Source: Oreohelix idahoensis
Taxonomy: Eukaryota; Mollusca; Gastropoda; Stylommatophora; Oreohelicidae
DNA length: 64,000 nucleotides
Direction of reading: 5' to 3'
Assembly (NCBI GenBank): GCA_024509875.1
Contig: JAMPIV010004467.1
Location: 62,001-126,000 of the forward strand
Below, in pieces: positions 56,540 to 64,000 of this stretch. The position numbers and the translations under genes are program-made. Below the pieces are notes generated by a model. It was given only the letters and a program-made list of their open reading frames with translations. It searched no databases and had not been told where the DNA came from. The stretch's first letter is position 1. Every line of letters begins with the position of its first letter.

Positions 56540-57655
56540 CAGTAAAATAGAACCATGTGTGACCGCTTGGCATACACTACAATTAATACGTGTTAAAAAC
56601 CACATAAAATGAGAAATAACAACGTTAAAAGCAGTTAAGACATTTGTGCACAAAATACAGTATCATGACAAGTTTACGGCTTCGAGAAAAGCTGTCCCAG
56701 AACAACAAAATAGTAAATGCATGTTTATTGAATGGAAAGTTTTGGGAGAAGTTGCTATTCTGGGTTTTTTTCCGTTGCTAGAGTGAGAGTCGTGTGCAAA
56801 AAGTCGAAAAGCTGAGAAAAAGCATGTGCAAATGTAGATGTTTGGTATCGTGTGAAAAATAAAGCATCGTGTGAAAATTGGCGGGAAAAAAGAGTGGGGT
56901 GTATATAAAGAAGAGACGTGGGCGATTGACAGGGCTTGTACAGATTTTAGGATTCGTTAGGCGAGAGGATTTTTTTTTACAGAACTTCGTCTTTGAGATT
57001 ATCAAGACAAGTTGTTTTTAACTTGACAAGTTTTGTTCAGGTTAGACAAGTATTTTTAAGTAGACAAGTTTGTATTTTACTCCCTTGGATATATTATTTC
57101 TGTAGATTTTCATTTTCATTTTTGGATACTCACTACTTTGTGGAAGAAAGAAAAAAGTACTTCACCTTGTGCTAATAACATTGCTGTTCCAATCACGTTA
57201 ATAAACTATATTTTATTTTTCTACATTGCTGAGTTTTCGTTGAAATATTACAGTTGGATACTTTGACAAAACCATTATACGAGATTGTTTTTCACTAAAC
57301 ATAAAAAGGGTACGAACGAACTCTGGGAAGGAAAAATAAAATAAGGTCAAGAATTTCCATCTCAGGCGGACAGGCCTGTAACGACTTGAACCAAGAAACG
57401 TACAAGAGTTAGCGCGCTTCAAAATAGTTACCTGCGCTCAACCCCATTACCTGAACTGACCCGACCAGCTGACTGACACACACAATCTTTCATTAATGCA
57501 GTAAACACAGCCCGGTTACACGATACTATTTGATGCCGCGACCTGCGCACAAATAACTGCACTGCCACACAGACGCAAACAATAGAGGCAGACAAAAAAA
57601 TATAGAGGGAACCACTAAAATAGAAACTGACCAAAAAATAGAGGTAGACAAAAAA
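56540..57655. other. No gene recognised (1.1 kb)
   Basis: AT-rich DNA with short frames. It contains several GACAAGT repeats near 57003-57068 but nothing I can identify. Confidence 0.45.
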
Positions 57656-57945
57656 AAAAAACAGAGGCAGACACTAAAACAGAGGCAGATATAAGGAAAC
57701 AGAAGCAGATATAAAGAAACAGAGGCAGATATAAAGAAATAGAGGCAGACATAAGAAATAGAAGCAGATATTAAAAAATAGAGTCCAGTCTAAAAGTAGA
57801 GGCACGTGTAAAGAAAACAGAGGCAGATGTAAAGAAACAGAGACAGATATAAAGAAACAGAGGCATAATTAAAGAAACAGGGGCAGATATAAAGAAACAG
57901 AGGCACATATAAAGAAACAGAGGCAGATATAAAAATAGAGGCGGT
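57656..57945. repeat. 20-bp minisatellite
   Basis: About 14 degenerate units of AAAGAAACAGAGGCAGATAT, with variations such as an AATAGAGGCAGACA type. It is open on the minus strand as Phe/Leu/Cys/Ser-rich frames, which are side effects of the repeat. Confidence 0.9.
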
Positions 57946-59785
57946 GTAATGAGTAAAATAATAACAGGTGTTATCGCTCTCGACATGGCTTGTATACATA
58001 CTTCCTTGTTGATATTGCGTTGCCCGGACTACTCCGGAAGTACGTCACATAGTCTGCTTATATTGGGCAGACGATTCTTTGCCAGCTTTACGTGCCAGAT
58101 TTGAGCTAGGAGTCACTCTCTTTCGATGAGTTTTCACTGTGTGTGAAAGACGTGTTTTTGACGAGCTCTAGAAAGTGTACTCTTGTGATAGAGTCTTTAT
58201 GAATTTATATCAGCTCGGTCGTCCTACAGTATGGAGTCTATGTTTGATTATATTTAAACGGACAAGCGAATGCTGAATGGAAAGAAGTGAGTGTGGAACT
58301 ATTATATTAAAGTTTTCAGCAATATGCATCAGACATCTTGTCCTTAGTCTACGTGACGATAGACTAGTTTCATGGACTGGCTAGGAATGCCATTGATTAT
58401 TATATTGATGAAATATATAAGGAGCTTCGTCCTGTATTAAACTTGAATATTGTTCTTCAACGTCAAACTGGCGTTATGAAGTTTTATGACTGTTGAGGAC
58501 TACTTACACGTTTCTAAGGCTGTTAAAAAGTTGGACTTATAGGCCTGTTATAAAATTATACCCTAGACAAGCTGAAAGCCAAGAACCAGCTACTTGATGA
58601 TTTTAAAAGAACTCGGCGGGGGAGAAGTTAGACCAACAAGACTAACCAATATATTTACCCTCTACAATTATGGGGGCAGCAAGCCGATGATCGCTTGATC
58701 AAAAGACTTTTCGTCATCATTTTTGCTATGCAATCGTGCTTCGTTCCAGTATTTCAAAATGGCGCACGTGTCGTCTGCTAGAGTCTGAGAAGGCCTGATG
58801 ACAAGTTCACTTTACATTCCTTTATCGATTCAAGTTTTGAAAGAGCAGTTGTTTTAGACGATTATACCTGCTGCATCCTCATGCAAGAAAGCATCAAATT
58901 TTCTGCCGAAGATGGCGTATCTTTATGACAACGGTGAATCAAGTGGATTCTGAAACGTGTCAGTTGTTGCAGCGTTGCTAGACCTAGTGAGCGGTCTTTT
59001 GTATCCAGTTCGCATCGGTGCTTGGAGGATCGGACATTGGAACTGGGAGGATTTTGAGGCATGGCATTCAGATAAGTCCCGTTTATGTTTCATGCAGCGT
59101 GTGACTGAATTATCGTTGTGTGCCTGCGCTATTTTTTCAGTTGTATGTTGCATGTTTTAATGTCGTGGTGTATTTAATCTGTTGGCGGTAGGTGGGACTT
59201 GTGTATCTAACAATACCGTTTCGACTGGTCGATATATTCATGAACGTTTCTATAGGGTTTGGAGTGTGATTATTTCAAATAGCGGAGCCGGCATATAAAA
59301 AGCAGAGTGCATACTGCTGCTATTGAAATAATCATGACCTTTGATTGTTAGCTGTACAAAACTGTTAAGTGTAAAATTTGTGGTTGTAGTCAAATTCAAT
59401 ATAATTTTTTCTTCAGTTTTTCCATTATTGTTTGTGAAACTGTGCTTCTAATCTTGCTATCTTTCATTTAATAGATGTGAAAAAAATTGAGATGTATTCT
59501 CATAAGTGTGAATAGAGCTATATTGGTTTTTGATTGTTCTATTTCATATAGTTCTACCCACGTTTTCTATTTAAATTTTCGTCTTTTGGGCTCTGATCAC
59601 TGTATTCTGTCTGCTTGTTTGTACTTTTCTGTTATGCTCCATCATTAACATCTATATATTTTGCTACTAATGCATCAAGTTGGTTGAAATGAAAAGGTGA
59701 TATATTTATTGAAAATATTATTCAAAGTGATAATATTATAAATTTACTTTATGTGTTGCTATTGAAAGGCACACAAGAGTAAAGC
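57946..59785 (+). other. Possible 5' LTR and leader of Gypsy copy 2
   Basis: No ORF. Some segments resemble the LTR region of the Gmr1-like element, such as CCGGAAGTACGTCA near 58034 against CCGGAAGTGACGTC, and CTCGGCGGGGGAG at 58612-58624 against CTCGGGGGAG next to the LTR end at 35600. These fit an LTR ending near 58605 followed by a leader, but no duplicate LTR is in the window to prove the borders. Confidence 0.35.
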
Positions 59786-61153
59786 ATGGCTACCTTGAAA
59801 GATTTAGTAAAGGTTGGAAAAGATTTTGGTTTGGAGAGGGACGCCTTGCAAACCTATGTAGACAAGGAATTAAAAAGACAAGAAGAAAGAGAAATAAGAC
59901 AACAAGAAGAAAAAAGAAGACAAGAATTATTGTCTGAAAAAAGAAGAGCAGAAGAGTTAGCTCTTGATGTGGAAAAATTAGCCTATGCTCAAGCTGAATT
60001 AAAACAGGCTCAAGAAATCAAATTAGCTGAGATTGAACTTGAGAAATTAAGACTGCAACAACCTCATGTGAATGTCATGAATGTTGATACTGATAGAAGA
60101 GATCATAACAAATATGTCAAGGTAAATTTGCCTAAATTTAACTCTTCCACTAACGATATCTCATGCTTCCGTAGTAAATATGAGACTAATTGTCATAAGT
60201 TTAATATTGATAGAGCTACATGGTCTAGTAGGCTCATGAACTTATTGGTCGGAGATGCATTTACGGGTATGTGTACAATGGATGACCAGTCTAGAAATGA
60301 CTATGATGCTGTTAAAGTATTGCTACTTAAGAGATTTCAATTGGATGAGGATGGCTATAGGCTAAAATTTAAATCACTAGTTCCAGATTCTGCTAAAGAC
60401 TTTACATAATTTATTGCCTCAATAAAATGTACTTCTTTAGATGGATTGATCTTGCTAAATATGAAAAGACATTTGAAGGTTTATCTGACTTAGTTCTAAA
60501 ACATAAAGTTTTGTCCTCCATTAGTGGATATTTTTTATCCTCTTTACAGGAGAGAAAACCAGATAAATTGTCTGTGTGCGAAAATTGGGTAGAAAATACC
60601 AGGTCGCACAACCAAACAAAAATTTAAGCAAAGATAACATTGGGGATTCTCTTCCAGCAGCTTCAGCCAGAGTGATAAATTATCACAATTCTAGGCAAAG
60701 ATCTAATAGCATTGACAGGAATTATAGAACAATCAAAACGTTCAATATGGCAACAATAGAGGCAAATATAACTTTAATAAGAAATCTCAACAGCCTCAGA
60801 GATATAACTATAATAATAATAATGATTATTATGGACCTCAATCATCAAACAGATATCATGATTACCAAAATAGACAAGGTTATAATGTCAAATCAAACAG
60901 AGGTAATAGGTCATTCCACAGGAATAATGACAATTACTCAAACAATAGAGGTTTCTTTCAGAACAATAATTATCAACAGGCAAGAAACCCAAAACGTGTT
61001 AATGCTGTCGTAGAGGTTAGTAACAATAATGCAAACCAACACAATGGACCTATTTCTCACGCAAATGCTTGCAGTGTTGATTTAGCTAATAGTACTAACT
61101 GTACTCAATGCAGTTCTTTATTTCAGCCACAGAAAGTACCGAGACTTTTGTGT
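59786..61153 (+). pseudogene. gag of Gypsy copy 2, broken
   Basis: Starts MATLKDLVKVGKDFGLERDA, with a Glu/Lys/Arg-rich coiled coil in the first 100 residues and the capsid-like region VNLPKFNSSTNDISCF. At 60407 a GAA codon has become TAA (KDFT stop FI). One frame change follows near 60426 (into RWIDLAKYEKTFEGLSDLVL), another near 60590, and the Asn-rich tail is read in a third frame. The end, SLFQPQKVPRLLC, is followed in the same frame by GGA at 61154-61156, where the other copy has its TGA. Confidence 0.82.
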
Positions 61154-63157
61154 GGACACCCTTTGCCTGTTATGTCATCTGTTGAAAACACAGTTTCCTT
61201 GGTACTGGATAAGGGTTTTGTAAATAATAAATTAGTTTCCCTGATGCGTGATACAGGTGCAACAACGATGGAATACAAAGATGGATAGTGGACCCATCAG
61301 ATTACACAGGAAATGAACTTAAGTGTATTACTTTTGGTGGAACGGTAGACTACTATCCTACAGCGGAGGTATTTCTGGATACACCGTACTTTACTGGTAG
61401 AGTGCTGGCATGTTTATCAAATAAACCTGTCGTTGGGATTATCCTTGGCAACATCCCAGGGATCCATGAATGTTCCAAACAAGACATTGAGAAGTGGGAG
61501 AAAAAGCACTTAATAACGGCTAACGCTGTTACTACCAGAGCACAAGCTCGTGAGGAAATGTTAAATCATAATGGAGATGATATTATGTTATAGGAAGTTA
61601 TCAATGATGATAAGCACACAAATGATGTCATGAGTGATAATAATGATGGCATTGATAATGATGTGGGTAATGAAAATGATAATACTACTCTTGTTGAAGA
61701 TGATTATTTACAAATTGAATTGACTGAGAAAGAATCTTTCATTCAAAGACAAAGAGAAGATGACTCTTTAAGAAACTTTTTTAAGTTGGTTGCATCAAGG
61801 AAGGGGATTACTGATGATAAGGCAAATCAATAGTATACCTTAAATAATGGTATTTTGGTGAGGAATTTTCAAGATGTTTATTCTGTTAAGAAACAAATAA
61901 CGGCACCTATTTGTTATAGACCAGAGGTGCTACGACATGCACATGATATAAATGCTGCGGGTCATTTGGGTATCGCAAGGACTAAACAGAGAGTTTTTTC
62001 TCATTCAAAGACAAAGAGGAGATGACTCTTTAAGAAACTTTTTTAAGTTGGTTGCATCAAGGAAGGGGATTACTGATGATAAGGCAAATCAATAGTATAC
62101 CTTAAATAATGATATTTTGGTGAGGAATTTTCAAGATGTTTATTCTGTTAAGAAACAAATAACGGCACCTATTTGTTATAGACCAGAGGTGCTACGACAT
62201 GCACATGATATAAATGCTGCGGGTCATTTGGGTATCGCAAGGACTAAACAGAGAGTTTTGTCTCATTTTTTTGGGCCAGGTGTGAAAAAAAATGTAAAAG
62301 TTTTTTGTCGCACTTGTTTAGTTTGCCTGAGTGTTGCAACTAAAAGGCCTGGTCATAACGCACCCATTCAAGTAGCAGACATATCCTTGCGGCCATTCGC
62401 AAAGATGTCTATTGGCCTTATTGTTCCTATCAAAGTCACTTCAGCTAGGATTCATAAATTTGTATTAACGTGTATCGCTATGTGTACTAGGTGGCCTGAG
62501 GCTATTCCATTGAAAAAAATTTCCAGTGACGATATAGCTGATGCGCTATTTTTAATTTTCACCAGACTGGGTTTTCCCGAACACATACAGTCTGATAATG
62601 GATCACAATTTGTTTCGGATGCCATGAAAAAAGTAATGAACATGTTTGGAAATGAAAGATCACTCAGTTCATTATATCACGCTCAAGCGTGTGGAAAATT
62701 AGAACGATTTAATAGGACCTTAAAGCAATTGCTTGATAGAGTCACAGCGAAATATCTGCAAGATTGGGATCGTATCTTACCAGCTGTTCTCTTCGCTTAC
62801 CGAGAAATTCCTAATTCTAGTATCAGTTTTTCTCCTTTTGAGTTAGTTTGTGGTGCAAACCCACGTGGTCCCATGGCTATATTAAACCAACTACTTATTG
62901 GTACTAATATGGACGAAGAAGTTCAATCCTCTTATCAATATGTCGTAAATTTAAGGCAAAAGATTATTTACGCATGCCAAATAGCAGTGCAGTCATCGGA
63001 AAGGGCAAAATCAAATGCTCCACTGTTATTTAATAAAAACAGGAAACTCCGCCAATTATGGCTAGGAGACGAAGTTTTTGTATGTCTTCCGAACAAGGAA
63101 AAAAAATTGTTGATTTCTTGGAAGGGTCCTTACAAAATCATAAACAAATTACACTGA
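61154..63157 (+). pseudogene. Protease and integrase of Gypsy copy 2, broken
   Basis: Protease DTGATT is near 61251. One base is missing right after it, which shifts the frame. The next piece (61288-61593) has CITFGGTVDYYPTAEVFLDT and the INT leader. A TAG appears at 61831-61833 and again in its duplicate at 62092-62094. From 62117 the frame is open for 346 codons: HAHDINAAGHLG and CRTCLVC zinc box, then MSIGLIVPI, where the first catalytic Asp has become Gly, then EHIQSDNGSQF (second Asp) and GKLERFNRTL (Glu). The last part reads WLGDEVFVCLP and KGPYKIINK, the GPY module. Confidence 0.83.
61741..62264. repeat. 262-bp tandem duplication inside integrase
   Basis: 61741-62002 and 62003-62264 repeat with two visible substitutions. 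The unit runs from the ATTCAAAGACAAAGAG segment to the zinc-binding region of integrase, so part of the protein is encoded twice, each time with the same TAG stop. Confidence 0.93.
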
Positions 63158-63314
63158 CTAACAAAAAAAAACTTTTTTTTTCTTTCTCTAACATTTCTAT
63201 GTTTTTCTGGTCAATTTTAATGCGCTGTTTTTAAATCTGCAAACCGTTTTTCTCTATCAGGTCGGGATCTCTAGAAATACGCAATTGAAGTTTTTTTTAA
63301 CAACGCATACAGTA
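63158..63314. other. AT-rich gap after Gypsy copy 2
   Basis: Contains A and T runs. Nothing further is recognised. Confidence 0.4.
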
Positions 63315-64000
63315 TTACAACATCATTCGTACAAGAAGTATAACAGTTATGTAGGCTTGAATTTCTTTGCAGTCGACTTTCGTCGGTGAATGGCATGTGG
63401 TACATCGCGATGAAGCATCCAACAATAATCGGCAAGCATGGTCACACTCCACCGTCCTTGATAACGTGACTCCATTACGGCGATATCTTGATGGAATCAT
63501 TCTCCATGTTCATCGGTGACTTCGCCAAGGTTGTCAGGGAAAAAGTCAAGATGCGAATCGAGCAAATGGATTTTGAGGGACATGTTACAGCCCATAATTA
63601 TGTATGCATCTATGCACTGCTTAACAATATGCAACATAGTTGACAGATTTGTGATTTTCCAGAAAGTTATCGACGATCGATTTGAATGCCATCCATGCGC
63701 GAAGTTCACTACCATGTAACAAGTTCTCGAATTGTTTGTCTGCAATAACTTTCCTAATATGAGGTCCTACAAAGATACCTTCCTTTATCTTTGCATCGCT
63801 AACTTGCGGAAACTTTTCTCGAAGATAAGTGAAAGCTTTGCTCGTTTTATCTAACGCTTTTACAAAATTCTTCATGAGCCCCAACTTTATATGTAACAGT
63901 GGTAAAATGAAGGTGTCTTTGGTAATTAATGGCTCGCGTATTACATTTTTATGCCCGAGCTGCATACGATCCCGGATAGGCCACACCTTTCTTGCATAAT
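63315..64000 (-). pseudogene. Repeated animal protein of unknown role, frameshifted, cut by the window
   Basis: Minus-strand frames in order: from the window end, a piece with VWPIRDRMQLGHKNVIREPL, HIKLGLMKNFVKALDKTSKA, FVGPHIRKVIADKQFENLLH and AWMAFKSIVDNFLENHKS. After a frame change at about 63630 come IIMGCNMSLKIHLLDSHLDF and FPDNLGEVTDEHGE. A TGA interrupts there, and then FHQDIAVMESRYQGRWSV and MLADYCWMLHRDVPHA follow. I recall that the phrases CNMSLKIH..HSHLDFFP and SDEHGERFHQ belong to a protein often present in many copies in arthropod and other invertebrate genomes. Its function is not known to me, and a mobile-element origin is possible. At least two breaks make this copy non-functional. 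Confidence 0.65.

Larger units (their letters stand above)
59786..63157 (+). mobile_element. Gypsy (Gmr1-like) element copy 2, decayed and truncated
   Basis: Plus-strand relative of the element at 27134-36344, with gag, protease and integrase in the same order. The sequence stops resembling it after the GPYKI box at about 63145, so RT, RNase H and the 3' LTR are missing. Many stops and frame changes are present, and it holds an internal tandem duplication at 61741-62264. It serves as a reference for the SINE-free integrase and the gag-protease junction of the other copy. Confidence 0.82.

Noticed and set aside
57656..57945. Regular 20-bp repeats as a CRISPR array or coding repeat
   Set aside because: Units abut with no spacers and vary freely. 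The Phe/Leu/Cys frames on the minus strand are produced by the repeat.

Overview
This window reads as repeat-dense DNA from an invertebrate animal genome. Nothing is bacterial: there are no operons or ribosome binding sites. Almost every recognisable protein is a transposable-element protein, usually broken by stops and frameshifts, and long AT-rich stretches with no gene lie between them. The mix (mariner DD34D, Tc1 DD34E, RTE-like and I-like LINEs, Gypsy-type LTR elements, tRNA-derived SINEs, long TA microsatellites) fits a metazoan with a large repetitive genome. I cannot name the lineage from this window alone.

Layout. 1-2893: a minus-strand I-like LINE (copy A) with a 5'-truncated RTE-like LINE inserted in its reverse transcriptase, marked by an 18-bp target-site duplication (TSD). 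2894-7297: no gene seen. 7300-8620: mariner copy 1. 9835-11463: a 90-bp tandem repeat split by a second RTE-like LINE. 14481-14730: a possible host promoter and first exon. 15048-15290: a tRNA-derived SINE. 16843-18660: unclassified repeat X copy 1, then a Gypsy fragment split by a 306-bp GAA-tailed SINE-like element. 18909-23473: mariner copy 2, split by a LINE whose 997-residue endonuclease/reverse transcriptase ORF is open from end to end. 23534-25338: X copy 2 and a satellite. 25381-27012: Tc1-like copy 1. 27134-36344: a 9.2-kb minus-strand LTR element with both LTRs, whose pol order is protease, integrase, reverse transcriptase, RNase H (the Gmr1-type order); a SINE splits its integrase. 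39909-48870: I-like LINE copy B, carrying a SINE, a Tc1 element and a solo LTR. 48880-50500: second copy of the RTE-like LINE. 51872-53475: a restriction-like endonuclease ORF split by mariner copy 3. 53927-56539: X copy 3, with an exact 419-bp tandem duplication. 57656-57945: a 20-bp minisatellite. 59786-63157: a second, decayed Gypsy element of the same family. 63315-64000: remains of a repeated protein-coding sequence running off the window.

How it fits together. Many insertions can be dated against one another because paired copies supply empty sites or because the TSDs are intact. I-like copy A shows the site before the solo LTR entered copy B. Mariner copies 1 and 3 show what LINE C interrupted in copy 2. 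Gypsy copy 2 shows the integrase before the SINE. The only clearly intact long ORFs are LINE C (19321-22314) and the gag of the Gmr1-like element (33034-34494). I found no convincing multi-exon host gene.
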